A DNA stretch of 64,000 nt, taken from contig JARGOB010000006.1 of assembly GCA_029212925.1 (NCBI GenBank), positions 62,001 through 126,000 on the forward strand. The letters run 5' to 3'. A model generated the notes under the pieces. That model was given only the letters and a program-made list of their open reading frames with translations, did no database searches and was not told the DNA's origin. The stretch comes from Coxiellaceae bacterium. Its GTDB lineage: Bacteria > Pseudomonadota > Gammaproteobacteria > Coxiellales > Coxiellaceae. The translations under genes and the position numbers were made by a program. This document shows positions 54,090 through 62,608 of the stretch, one piece after another. Numbering within the stretch: the first letter of the stretch is position 1; each line of letters begins with the position of its first letter.

Positions 54090-55256
54090 ATGAGTAGAGA
54101 TGGAGGGGGTAAGGCTTCTAAAGTGGGTGACAGAACATCTGGTCATGGTATTTTTCCAGTTCCCACGGCGAGTTCTGGCGGTGCCTCTTCAGCTGCAACA
54201 GCTGAAGACATAGCTAAAGCAAAAGCCTTGGGTGTGCCACTTACTTACAGTCCTTCCATGATGGAATCACTGAGTGATGGTTACAGTGCTGTTAGTGTAG
54301 ATAAGGTGACTGACTTAAGTACTGGTGCTTCCTATGTCCTTAAGCAAAGCAGACTGGAGCAAAACATCAATGCCGTATTGGTTAGTGAGTTTTTAAAGCC
54401 ATTGTTGAATGGTCGGGATGTGGCGGTTGATGGTAGAGCGCTAACCTATCATGTGCCAACAGTAATTTTGACGCGCAATCATCTCGGCAAGCTAGTGCAG
54501 CAACAAGAGTTTTTGACTGACCTAAATACTCGCCTTGAGGGCAAGCGCCTGCAAGGTTTGGCCAGTTTTGATAATCTGCAGCAAATGGCCACCTTTGGGG
54601 TGATTTACCAGTTTCTGATGCTGGGCGATAACATGGCTTATAACCATCGAATTTCTGACGGCAAAGGTAGCTATAACATTTTTGACTTTGATGAAGCTTT
54701 TATATTAGGTGGACGCTGCGTTACGAGTGATGACAGTCCAATTGCTGATAAGGTGGAGGCTGTTGGTCATGCACTGAATAATCACTTTTTTGATTTACTG
54801 GCGTTGCGTTATGGTCGTGATCGCTACCGTAATATTCGTTTTCATGAACCTACCACCATTACACCACTATCAAAAGAAACGTGGGCCGATTTTTTCAAAG
54901 GTATCCAGGAAGGTCTGCGATTAATTAAAGAAAATTTTTCAGCAGATTTTATTATGGAGCGGTGGGGATCATTACTTCCTGAAGAGGCGCAAACACACCT
55001 TCAAACAATAAGAGCATTGACGCTTGGCAGGTTAAGTCATATTGATCATCACCTGCAGTACATCGGCGAACTGCTTGAAGCTAAGCACACGTTGTGTGAG
55101 CTAGATATATCGACACCGATCAATGCGAGTTTGGATGCACAACCTTCGGTGCATGGCTATTTAGATATGCTTAAGCAAGCGATGGTTAGCGACGTGCGTG
55201 CAATAACTTCTGCTGTTGCAGCAGATTCTGCTGAAGCTAAGCCGCTGACTCCTTAG
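54090..55256 (+). CDS. Atypical kinase-like protein, candidate effector
   Basis: A 388-residue protein without a clear family. The N-terminal 40 residues are Gly/Ser-rich and disordered. A lysine sits in TGASYVLKQS (K85). LMLGDNMAYNHRIS (D180, N185) and YNIFDFDEAF (D199, D201) are spaced like the catalytic Asp/Asn loop and DFG-like metal site of PI3K/HipA-type kinases. The C-terminus is helical and ends in Ala/Glu-rich sequence. A kinase or pseudokinase fold is proposed on these motifs only. The upstream 11-bp-period TTAA box and lack of operon partners fit an effector gene. Confidence 0.5.
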   Translation: MSRDGGGKASKVGDRTSGHGIFPVPTASSGGASSAATAEDIAKAKALGVPLTYSPSMMESLSDGYSAVSVDKVTDLSTGASYVLKQSRLEQNINAVLVSEFLKPLLNGRDVAVDGRALTYHVPTVILTRNHLGKLVQQQEFLTDLNTRLEGKRLQGLASFDNLQQMATFGVIYQFLMLGDNMAYNHRISDGKGSYNIFDFDEAFILGGRCVTSDDSPIADKVEAVGHALNNHFFDLLALRYGRDRYRNIRFHEPTTITPLSKETWADFFKGIQEGLRLIKENFSADFIMERWGSLLPEEAQTHLQTIRALTLGRLSHIDHHLQYIGELLEAKHTLCELDISTPINASLDAQPSVHGYLDMLKQAMVSDVRAITSAVAADSAEAKPLTP

Positions 55257-55271
55257 CAGCTATAAAATAAA

Positions 55272-55309
55272 AAACGCCGAACTGAAAATAATCAATCCGG
55301 CGTTTCTTT
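55272..55309. terminator. Bidirectional terminator
   Basis: AAACGCCG at 55272 pairs with CGGCGTTT at 55298, with T-rich flanks on both strands. It serves the kinase-like gene and the convergent MFS gene. The loop is long (18 nt). Confidence 0.75.
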
Positions 55310-55324
55310 TGGGTTGTTGTTCTG

Positions 55325-56548
55325 TTATGCGTTACTGGCAGCAGTCACTTGTTTGTTGGGTTTTCTAGCCACTACCGTTTCAAATACCAACCAGGCTCCT
55401 GCGGCACTCGCAATAAAGAGTAATGCTAGCGGTGTTTGGGTGGTGTTAGGCAGGTAAGCTACTAATAATCCCAGTACACCGCCGCCCGCAATTTGCATAA
55501 AGCCATAAACGCTACCAGCAAAGCCGGCAATATGACCAAACGGTTTGGTAGCAATTGCAAAAGCATTAGGCCAAATAAAGAAACAGCCAAAGTAAAACAT
55601 CATTGTTGGCAAAAACACAGAATATACGGTCATGGTAGTGGTTAGCGATAATGCTAGCATTAATACACCGGCACTAGCAGCAATTGACCAGCCAAATCGC
55701 AACATGTTCTTTGAGCCAAAGCGTTCAACAATGCGGCCATTAATCATGCCTGAGCAAATCGTAACAGCTGCACCGCCGATTAGATTGATTAAACCGAAGG
55801 TGGCAGGTGACATGCTAAGGTGATGCACTAATAACGCTGAGCCAATGCTAAACCAGCTAAAAAATGCGCCATAAGTTAAAAATTGACAGACAATAATGCC
55901 GCTGAATTGGCGGTGGCCTAATAGTTCTTTGGTTGATTGCTTAATAAACGCTAAGCTTAAGCGATCGCGATTGACGTGTTGATTTACCTCATCGATTTTA
56001 GTCCAAACAATCCAAGCTACCAATATGGCATAGGCGATAAGTAAAACAAAAATACTGCGCCAGCCTAAGTATTCAGCAATAAAGCCACCGACGGCAGGAG
56101 CGGCTGGAATAATAAAGCTAATGATGACAGTGAGGTAAGAGCCGTACTTTGCCATTTGATCGCCACTAAAACGATCGCGGAAAATACCGCGCCATAAGCT
56201 GGTGCCGGCACCGGTACCACACCCGGTAATAAAACGACCAAGGATAAGCATATCCATATTGGTGCTAAATACGCTGATTAAGCTGCCGATGATGGCTAAT
56301 GCCATGCCGACCATTAATGGGCCGCGACGGCCAAACGCTTCAGAGAAGATGCCATAAAATACCATGGTGGCTGCCATACCGAACATATATACCGCCATGC
56401 TGGTTTGGGCCAGTGAGATGGAGCTATGTAGGTCTTTCGCGATGAGGCTTAAAGCAGGGGCATAGATATCAGAGGATAATTGGCCGACAACGCCTATTAA
56501 TAAAATAAGCAGTAAAATCAGTATATTAGATTTTTCTTCGCGGTTCAT
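55325..56548 (-). CDS. Bcr/CflA-family multidrug efflux MFS transporter
   Basis: A 407-residue, 12-helix drug:H+ antiporter of the DHA1 Bcr/CflA group. It shows DIYAPALSLIAKDLHSS after helix 1, YGIFSEAFGRRGPLMVGM (motif A), and GRFITGCGTGAGTSLWRGIFRD (motif C region). It is divergent from a TetR gene with 81 bp between starts, and the gap holds two TetR-type operators. Expression is therefore probably repressed until a ligand is present. Confidence 0.9.
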   Translation of the reverse strand: MNREEKSNILILLLILLIGVVGQLSSDIYAPALSLIAKDLHSSISLAQTSMAVYMFGMAATMVFYGIFSEAFGRRGPLMVGMALAIIGSLISVFSTNMDMLILGRFITGCGTGAGTSLWRGIFRDRFSGDQMAKYGSYLTVIISFIIPAAPAVGGFIAEYLGWRSIFVLLIAYAILVAWIVWTKIDEVNQHVNRDRLSLAFIKQSTKELLGHRQFSGIIVCQFLTYGAFFSWFSIGSALLVHHLSMSPATFGLINLIGGAAVTICSGMINGRIVERFGSKNMLRFGWSIAASAGVLMLALSLTTTMTVYSVFLPTMMFYFGCFFIWPNAFAIATKPFGHIAGFAGSVYGFMQIAGGGVLGLLVAYLPNTTQTPLALLFIASAAGAWLVFETVVARKPNKQVTAASNA

Positions 56549-56564
56549 TTCTGCTGCCTCCTGA

Positions 56565-56580
56565 TTGATTGATTAGTCAA
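56565..56580. promoter_or_regulatory. TetR-type operator 1
   Basis: TTGATTGATTAGTCAA matches operator 2 at 13 of 16 positions and is an imperfect palindrome. It lies just upstream of the MFS gene start. Confidence 0.55.
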
Positions 56581-56601
56581 TTAGGAGTAGTGTACAATTA
56601 A

Positions 56602-56617
56602 TTGACTAGTTAGTCAA
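56602..56617. promoter_or_regulatory. TetR-type operator 2
   Basis: TTGACTA-GT-TAGTCAA is a perfect 7-bp inverted repeat, 12 bp before the TetR start. The paired sites suggest control of both divergent genes. Confidence 0.65.
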
Positions 56618-56629
56618 GTAGGAATTGAT

Positions 56630-57244
56630 ATGACCGTAAAGCCTGATACAGCAAACAAGCCGCAACGCCAGCGCGCCGATGAGACGCGGCGTAAAATTTT
56701 GGATGCTGCACGCAAGTTATTTGTCGAGCATGGCTTTGCTGGAACCTCGATGGGTAAAATAGCCAGTCTAGCTGAGGTTAATCACAGCCTGATCTTTCAT
56801 CACTTTGGTAACAAGCAAAAACTGTGGTATGCCGTGAAGGCAGACATTGTCGATACGTTTACGGGCACTAATACTCGCCTGCCACCAATTGATCAGCCAT
56901 TGCGTCCTTTTCTCGAACAATTATTGAGTAATAATGATAGCTTCTACCGTCATAATGATTTGGCGCGTATGTTAGGTTGGCAGCGACTTGAATATAGTGA
57001 TGACGTCACACTGGGCGCGGTGAAATCCGAAGAGATGGATCGCTGGGTAAATGCGTTTACACAATACCAACAACGCGGTGAAATAAATCCTAATCTAACA
57101 GTGGGTTTTATTATCACCATGATTTTGGGTATCTCAAGCAGCGCAGCGATGGATCCGATTATCTTTACTCGAAAAGCGTCAGACCGCAAAGCCTATTATG
57201 CCTTTTGCGTGGATGGGCTTATGCGTGCATTATCACCGTCATAG
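56630..57244 (+). CDS. TetR-family transcriptional regulator
   Basis: A 204-residue repressor. The N-terminal helix-turn-helix is complete (RRKILDAARKLFVEHGFAGT, then GKIASLAEVNHSLIFHHFGN). The C-terminal ligand domain is of usual length; its inducer is unknown. It is divergently placed from the Bcr/CflA pump and probably binds the two TTGAYT..TAGTCAA sites between them, repressing the pump and itself. Confidence 0.9.
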   Translation: MTVKPDTANKPQRQRADETRRKILDAARKLFVEHGFAGTSMGKIASLAEVNHSLIFHHFGNKQKLWYAVKADIVDTFTGTNTRLPPIDQPLRPFLEQLLSNNDSFYRHNDLARMLGWQRLEYSDDVTLGAVKSEEMDRWVNAFTQYQQRGEINPNLTVGFIITMILGISSSAAMDPIIFTRKASDRKAYYAFCVDGLMRALSPS

Positions 57245-57401
57245 AATGCTTAACACTATTACGGAAACTCTGCAAAAAGTCGGAATTTAATAACGGTAGC
57301 AATTGCTATCGATTCAGCTAAATAAAGCGTTTTGGAATAGAGGAGCTTTATCAGTTATTTGAATAGTACAAGTAGAGTTTATTATAAATACAAACGAGCT
57401 A

Positions 57402-57416
57402 TTAATATATATTTAA
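57402..57416 (+). promoter_or_regulatory. TTAA-N7-TTAA direct repeat, PmrA-box-like
   Basis: TTAATATATATTTAA places TTAA at 57402 and 57413 (11-bp period) about 55 bp before the 57469 gene. The local sequence is very AT-rich, so chance is more likely than at the other sites. The rest of the 224-bp gap after tetR shows nothing else. Confidence 0.3.
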
Positions 57417-57468
57417 CAATTATTGTGTAGACTATAGTTATATAAAATAAATTATAGGCTATATGTAA

Positions 57469-58569
57469 ATGCGAGATTTAGTGTATCAATACCTGTATCA
57501 AGCTGAGGCTGAAGGCTTAAGAGCAACGGTTAAACGGCCACAGCATGCTTCAATGATATTCCATCCTGGCTCTGTGGCAAATGCTACCGTCCCTTCTGAC
57601 CTTACCCGAGTTGAAATTAAAGATAAGGCGATTACTTATTACAGTCCAGCGGAAACAGAGGGTCCTGTCTATATGGCTGTATCAAGAGCCTTCGATCGCG
57701 GCGATATGCACCACTGTGATGCCGATAAAACACCGATTCGCTTTACCTATCAATACGAAGATCATCATCCAAGCTTACATTTTGATCCGAAAGATTACGC
57801 AGAAACTCATGTGCATGTGACGTATAATAAAAAAATCACACCCGCTGAGTTGAAGTGCTTTGTTAAACAAGTTCGTGCACTTCAACGAGCAGAAGGCATG
57901 TGCGATAAAACAAAGCCGAGTGATTGCTTGATAGATTCAGCGCATTCAAAAGCCCTAAAAAAATCGTTTGAGGAGCGGTTGGATAGCAAGCATGAAAGGT
58001 TGATCCGTAAGCGTATTGATAGAAAAACAGATGCCGTTATGCATCACATTGAAGCCGTAAAAAGTCAGTTTCTTATGGCGGCGGGTATAGGTTATTCTGA
58101 AACAATATTGCGACGTTATGTGTTACCGTTGCTGCAATCAAAAGGGGTTAGTTATAAAGTTGCATATGCTGCGGTTGAATCTGCGATCGCTGTATTGAAA
58201 TCAAAGATTGTCGGTGCCAGTGCAATGGTATCCTCATTTTTAGTTAACAAAGCTTTGTTGTTGGTATTGAGACAGTTGCGTATTTCTCAAGTCAATAGCG
58301 AACGAGTTGCTTCACTGGGTGGTGCAATGATGGCTGTGCTTAGTGATCCAAGTAGTTTAGTGAGTATTGCTGGTGTAGCAACCGGCACAGCAACTGGGGT
58401 TGCAGCCGCTGAAACTACATTACGTGTTTTACCCAGTATTCCAAAACTTCGAGGTGAAGGTGTGTCGCCAGATGTGGTTGTAGATGCGAGACTTAAAGAG
58501 CCTCAGCCAGAGCCCGTGCCTGCAGCACGTAATGCTGCGCCTACTGCACGGCGTCGTCGCGCTAGGTAA
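57469..58569 (+). CDS. Unknown protein with Ala/Gly-rich hydrophobic C-terminus, candidate effector
   Basis: A 366-residue protein of no recognised family. Residues 1-130 are mixed, with a His/Asp-rich stretch (QYEDHHPSLHFDPKDYAETH). Residues 150-190 are highly charged and helical (RLIRKRIDRKTDAVMHHIEA). Residues ~200-325 are hydrophobic, with small-residue patterns (IAGVATGTATGVAAAETT) that could pair helices in a membrane. The tail is Pro-rich and ends in a run of Arg. ATG 57469 lacks an obvious ribosome-binding site. An upstream TTAA-N7-TTAA repeat and isolated position are weak hints of an effector. Confidence 0.5.
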   Translation: MRDLVYQYLYQAEAEGLRATVKRPQHASMIFHPGSVANATVPSDLTRVEIKDKAITYYSPAETEGPVYMAVSRAFDRGDMHHCDADKTPIRFTYQYEDHHPSLHFDPKDYAETHVHVTYNKKITPAELKCFVKQVRALQRAEGMCDKTKPSDCLIDSAHSKALKKSFEERLDSKHERLIRKRIDRKTDAVMHHIEAVKSQFLMAAGIGYSETILRRYVLPLLQSKGVSYKVAYAAVESAIAVLKSKIVGASAMVSSFLVNKALLLVLRQLRISQVNSERVASLGGAMMAVLSDPSSLVSIAGVATGTATGVAAAETTLRVLPSIPKLRGEGVSPDVVVDARLKEPQPEPVPAARNAAPTARRRRAR

Positions 58570-58571
58570 GA

Positions 58572-59372
58572 TCAATTAAAGATTAACAACCCACCCATGA
58601 CCAATAACACGGCAGTGAATATACCGCGCAATAATCCTTTGGGGATATGATTAAAGCAGCGAGAGCCTAAGCGCACCCCGACATACATGATGGGAATCAT
58701 GATCGCGACCACGTGCCATTCAATTAGGTTGAAAAAGCTCATCGAAGAATCACCTTTATATAAAGTGATGACGAGTGTGGTGAGTAACGCTGCTAATGTT
58801 GTAATGCAGGTAAAGATAGCTGTAGTACCTACAATTTTTTTCATATCAACACCCATGTGATGTAACACGGGAATCATCATGCTACCGCCGCCAATGCCTA
58901 GTAAGGATGAAGGCGCACCTACCACAATGCCACCCAATATCATTTTTAAGCGACTCACTGGTTGTGCGCCAACGGCACGCCCACGACGTTGATAGAGTAA
59001 GCTGACGGACAACATAATTAAAAATGTTCCCGCAATGATTGAGATATAGGCAGGGTTAATGGATAAGCCCAGCATAGCGCCGAATAATATGCCAACTAAT
59101 ACGCCGGGTAAAAGATAATACGATAATTGCCAGTTAACGCGCTGGTTGCGACATTGCTCCCAGACATTACCAATCGAGTTTAAAAACACGATGGTGAGTG
59201 ATGTATTAATGGCTAAGTGAACTAGGTCGTTACTGGGGGCGTAGCCGCCGTGGCTAAAAGCTAATAACAGTGTGGGTAATAAGATGATGCTGCCCCCCAG
59301 GCCAAGCATGCCTGATAAGAAACTGGCTGCAAAGCCAGCGCATATCAGTAGAATCATAAAAATATCCATCAT
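58572..59372 (-). CDS. TauE/SafE-family sulfite/anion exporter
   Basis: A 266-residue inner-membrane TSUP permease with eight or so helices in two inverted halves. The repeat motifs are GMLGLGGSIILLPTLLL near the N-terminus and SLLGIGGGSMMIPVL near the middle. The family exports sulfite, sulfoacetate or similar anions. It is divergent from a LysR-type regulator that may control it. Confidence 0.88.
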   Translation of the reverse strand: MMDIFMILLICAGFAASFLSGMLGLGGSIILLPTLLLAFSHGGYAPSNDLVHLAINTSLTIVFLNSIGNVWEQCRNQRVNWQLSYYLLPGVLVGILFGAMLGLSINPAYISIIAGTFLIMLSVSLLYQRRGRAVGAQPVSRLKMILGGIVVGAPSSLLGIGGGSMMIPVLHHMGVDMKKIVGTTAIFTCITTLAALLTTLVITLYKGDSSMSFFNLIEWHVVAIMIPIMYVGVRLGSRCFNHIPKGLLRGIFTAVLLVMGGLLIFN

Positions 59373-59510
59373 CGTTCCTTATAGTGACGAGTGTCGCGAA
59401 GCGTTCTACAAGGGTCTTGGGGGGACAATGACGATTGCAGGTAACCTTTAACTGTTTAGATAGTGTATAAAAATATAGCTATGAAGTAAATTTGAAATAA
59501 TTTATGTTAT

Positions 59511-59529
59511 AATTAAGTAAAACTTAATT
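59511..59529. promoter_or_regulatory. Perfect palindrome before the LysR gene
   Basis: AATTAAGT-AAA-ACTTAATT has 8-bp arms and ends 11 bp before the lysR-type start codon. It could be the autoregulatory site of the regulator, shared with the divergent TauE gene. It also satisfies the TTAA-N7-TTAA pattern, a caution against over-reading that pattern elsewhere. Confidence 0.5.
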
Positions 59530-59540
59530 AGGGTATTTCA

Positions 59541-60431
59541 ATGCGAATTACACTGCGACAACTTGAAGTGTTTGTACAGACTGCTAAAAATAACTCATTA
59601 AAACAAGGGGCTGAAGCGTGCTACATGACACCGGCGGCGGCTAGTATGTCATTAGTAGAATTGGAGCGACATCTCGGCGTGAAGCTATTTGACCGTGTCG
59701 GCAAGCGAATCAAGTTAAATGAACTGGGAAAAGCGTTATTACCGAAGGCGGTGTCGACCTTGGATCATGCGATGGAGCTTCAGGAATATGTTGGCATGCA
59801 TCAGCAAGAGGTCGCTGGCACAGTAACCATCGGTGCCAGTACATCGATTGGTAATTATGTGCTGCCTAAATACATCGCGCTATTTAAAATGATGTATCCA
59901 TCGGTGCACTGCAAGGTGTTTATCTCGAATACGGAAGAAGTGGTGAATGGTATCGAATCGTTAACTTTGGATATTGGTTTGATCGAAGGGATTTGTCATT
60001 CCGATAGCATTATCGAAAAACGTTGGCTTAAAGATGAGTTAAAAATTATTTGCCGTGGACGGCATCCGCTCAGTAAAAAAGACAGTGTGCGCCTGGCAGA
60101 GTTGTCTGATTACCCCTGGATTATGCGCGAGGGTGGTTCCGGTGCGCGTGAAATATTCACTGAAGCGTTAGCACATAAAATTGATATGAAAAAAGAAGTT
60201 ACCTTGAATAGCTTTGAGGCGATAAAAAACTATGTCATACACAGCAATTGTTTGGCTTATGTGTCGCATGCGGTGATCAGTAATGAAGAGCAAGCGCGTT
60301 CAATTAAAGTGTTAAAGGTGAGGGGTGTGAATATCGTGCGTGATTTTCATCAGATTACCCACCGTGATAAATACCAGACAGCAGTCACTCAAAAATTTAT
60401 TGAATTTTTGCATCAGCAAGCTAAGGCTTAG
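59541..60431 (+). CDS. LysR-family transcriptional regulator
   Basis: A 296-residue LysR-type regulator. The N-terminal winged helix-turn-helix is standard (RQLEVFVQTAKNNSLKQGAE; MTPAAASMSLVELERHLGVK; LFDRVGKRIKLNELG). The C-terminal periplasmic-binding-like effector domain is complete (VTIGASTSIGNYVLPKYI). CysB/CysL-like members respond to sulfur metabolites, and the divergent TauE gene fits that, but the ligand is not known. The stop overlaps the convergent gene by 11 bp. Confidence 0.92.
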   Translation: MRITLRQLEVFVQTAKNNSLKQGAEACYMTPAAASMSLVELERHLGVKLFDRVGKRIKLNELGKALLPKAVSTLDHAMELQEYVGMHQQEVAGTVTIGASTSIGNYVLPKYIALFKMMYPSVHCKVFISNTEEVVNGIESLTLDIGLIEGICHSDSIIEKRWLKDELKIICRGRHPLSKKDSVRLAELSDYPWIMREGGSGAREIFTEALAHKIDMKKEVTLNSFEAIKNYVIHSNCLAYVSHAVISNEEQARSIKVLKVRGVNIVRDFHQITHRDKYQTAVTQKFIEFLHQQAKA

Positions 60432-61815
60432 TGCTTGTGCGCATGGTTGGTGTGGGTTCAAAAAAATAATCGCTGGCCGTTGCTGGTGGGCTAGCATGAA
60501 ACACACGATGTCTTGTGTGTGTGGAGGTTGGTGGAGAGTGTGGTTTTGCAATCGCTTGGTATAATGTGCGCGCCAAATTATAGTCTTTCGAGGTAATATC
60601 TTTAAACTGCTGTAGCTGCTGTTTAATCAGTGATCTTTTGGGTTCATTGAAGTAGTCGACAAGCGAGTCGTATATCACCTCTTTCTCTTCTTTATCAGCA
60701 GTTAATAGCGAACATTGTAACTCAACCATATCAATCAATGCTTCGAAGTTGCAGCACTCGGGGTTATGTTCACGCTTGAGAATAGCCAGCATATTTTCTT
60801 TACGACGCATTAAGCAGTTATCTATCATTAATGCAGGGTGGCATCGCTGCAACATTTCATCATAGCAGCCGCTAGTATTGACGGCCGCTATTTTAGCCGA
60901 GGCCATGTAATTAATAAAATCTGAGTTAGACATGCTAGGGAAGGTGTTAATTGTTACGGTAATTGTGCCAGTAGGCTTTTTTGCTGTTAGCAGTTTTATA
61001 GTGCCGTCAGGCTTACGGCAGGTGAATTCGATGGCTTTTAATGCAGGGAATCGACTTAATATTTTCGGCACCATAGCAGTGAAGTTTTGAATGCTGGCTG
61101 CCTTAATATTGTTATGTTGTATGATGATGTTGTCGTCGGGTGTATGCTTTAAACTATCTGCTATAAAGATACAAAATGCATCCTCGTAACTGACCGTTTG
61201 CTCTGAAGGATCTACTAGTATGGGGTTAGTGTAGAGCGCATAATAATTACCGCTGGGTGTTGTTGTGGATACTGCTGCGGTCGAGCCACATATTGGTGGC
61301 TGTAGGAGTGTTAGCGTGTCTTTATCAGTGTCTGGAACACTAGCTAGTGTATATCCAGTTATGCTTTCTGCTGCTTCACAGAATTGAAAATTAGCTAATC
61401 CTGAGCTGTGGAATATGCGTTTTTTTCGTACCAAGTCAGGTAGCAACACTTTACAAATTTTTTCCATGGCGCTATAGACCGCATCTGCCATTGCTGGCAT
61501 TGGATAGATAAGACCAGCATGATAACGTGAGTTCTCTTGTTCAGCGATGGCAAAGTCACTGTATGCATGACGTGTTCGGTTGCCATAGATGAGTGTGCTA
61601 ATGCCATTAGCTTGTAAATGTTTTAATCTTTCGGTAAAGGGGCTGACTTGTTTTTCTATTGCTATATCCGTTTCGCCGCAGCTAATAATTTTAAGATTAA
61701 AATTTCGTTTTCCTTGTGCAAGCCATGCTTCGGCGAGTGATATCAATAGGCTGATTTCACCTTTTACGTCTGGTGGGGAAAAGCATATGACTACTAATTT
61801 ATCGAGTGTTCGCAT
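60421..61815 (-). CDS. Unknown protein, possible GT-B glycosyltransferase fold, candidate effector
   Basis: A 464-residue protein. The opening LVVICFSPPDVKGEISLLIS with SLAEAWLAQG looks like the first strand-helix of a GT-B enzyme. SMSNSDFINYMASAKIAAVN, followed by EMLQRCHPALMID, resembles the donor-site region of such enzymes. The C-terminal 50 residues are disordered and Pro/Thr/His-rich (KPHSPPTSTHTRHRVFHASP). No clear catalytic signature is visible, so the assignment is tentative. The upstream region carries a TTAA-N7-TTAA box followed by TACACT, suggesting shared regulation with other effector-like genes. Confidence 0.45.
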   Translation of the reverse strand: MRTLDKLVVICFSPPDVKGEISLLISLAEAWLAQGKRNFNLKIISCGETDIAIEKQVSPFTERLKHLQANGISTLIYGNRTRHAYSDFAIAEQENSRYHAGLIYPMPAMADAVYSAMEKICKVLLPDLVRKKRIFHSSGLANFQFCEAAESITGYTLASVPDTDKDTLTLLQPPICGSTAAVSTTTPSGNYYALYTNPILVDPSEQTVSYEDAFCIFIADSLKHTPDDNIIIQHNNIKAASIQNFTAMVPKILSRFPALKAIEFTCRKPDGTIKLLTAKKPTGTITVTINTFPSMSNSDFINYMASAKIAAVNTSGCYDEMLQRCHPALMIDNCLMRRKENMLAILKREHNPECCNFEALIDMVELQCSLLTADKEEKEVIYDSLVDYFNEPKRSLIKQQLQQFKDITSKDYNLARTLYQAIAKPHSPPTSTHTRHRVFHASPPATASDYFFEPTPTMRTSTKP

Positions 61816-61864
61816 GATTACTTTATCTGTATGAGTTATATATGAGCATTCTAGTGTAATGATG

Positions 61865-61879
61865 TTAAGGCAGTATTAA
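61865..61879 (-). promoter_or_regulatory. TTAA-N7-TTAA direct repeat, PmrA-box-like
   Basis: On the minus strand this reads TTTAATACTGCCTTAAC, with half-sites exactly 11 bp apart and CTTAA in the second. A TACACT -10-like hexamer follows 6 bp later. It is 50-65 bp before the 60421-61815 gene. Confidence 0.45.
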
Positions 61880-61965
61880 ACTTGGGCAACATGCGGTAAG
61901 TTACTGATTTGGTGGTGAAGGTTTGTGTTGAGTTTTTTATGGTTTCTTGTCAGTGGATTAGGCGT

Positions 61966-61971
61966 TATAAT
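61966..61971 (+). promoter_or_regulatory. greA -10 element
   Basis: A perfect TATAAT lies 40 bp before the greA start. The best -35 at 17-bp spacing (TTTCTT) is weak, so part of the promoter strength may lie elsewhere. Confidence 0.5.
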
Positions 61972-62011
61972 ACTTGCCCAACGGGTTGAACTGAACAAAA
62001 AGAGAGCTAAA

Positions 62012-62491
62012 ATGGCATCATTACCAATAACAGTGCGTGGCGAACAGTTACTTAGAAAAGAACTTGAGCAGTTGAAGACAGTTGATAGACCCGCTGTTAT
62101 TCAAGCGATTTCTGAAGCACGAGCTCATGGCGATTTAAAAGAAAATGCCGAATATCACGCGGCGCGAGAGCAGCAAGGTTTTATTGAAGGTCGGATTCAA
62201 GACATTGAATCGAAAATGGCTGGCGTTCAAGTAATTGATATCACTAAAATGGAAAATAAGGGCAAGGTTATCTTTGGTGCGACAGTGACTATCGTTAATG
62301 CCGATACCGATGAAGAAAGCACCTATCAGATCGTTGGCGAAGATGAAGCCGATATCAAACAAAACAAAATTTCATACAGCGCGCCGATTGCGCGTGCCAT
62401 GATGGGTAAACAGGTTGACGATACGTTTGACTTTAATACCCCGCAGGGTGAAGTGGCTACTTACGATGTGATTCAAGTCGAATATATCTGA
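62012..62491 (+). CDS. greA: Transcription elongation factor GreA
   Basis: A 159-residue GreA (E. coli 158). It enters the RNA polymerase secondary channel and stimulates cleavage of backtracked RNA. The N-terminal coiled coil is intact ([37 protein letters not shown], with the tip acidic pair in the DLKENAEY loop). The C-terminal FKBP-like domain shows [23 protein letters not shown] 62012 follows AGAGAG; the longer frame from TTG 61925 is rejected. Confidence 0.96.
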   Translation: MASLPITVRGEQLLRKELEQLKTVDRPAVIQAISEARAHGDLKENAEYHAAREQQGFIEGRIQDIESKMAGVQVIDITKMENKGKVIFGATVTIVNADTDEESTYQIVGEDEADIKQNKISYSAPIARAMMGKQVDDTFDFNTPQGEVATYDVIQVEYI

Positions 62492-62503
62492 TTCGACTAG
62501 CCG

Positions 62504-62592
62504 GTCATCCCGGCCCCGAGTTTGTCATCCTGGCCCCGAGTTTGTCATCCCGGCCACGAGTTTGTCATCCCGGCCCCCGAGCCGGGATCCAG
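62504..62592. repeat. 20-bp tandem array ending in a REP palindrome
   Basis: Three tandem copies of GTCATCCCGGCCCCGAGTTT (with point changes) lead into one complete palindrome with CCCGG and CCGGG arms. The architecture is the same as at 7283-7412, but the linker is GAGTTT instead of GGATCTT. It sits between the convergent greA and MFS genes. Confidence 0.8.
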
Positions 62593-62608
62593 TCAGATAG
62601 CCAAATCA

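Noticed and set aside
59511..59529. TTAA-N7-TTAA before the LysR gene as another effector-type box
   Set aside because: It is better explained as an 8-bp-arm palindrome of a LysR autoregulatory site, and the gene is a regulator.
61925..62011. N-terminal membrane extension of GreA from TTG 61925
   Set aside because: GreA starts at [10 protein letters not shown] in this family; the upstream stretch contains the TATAAT promoter element.
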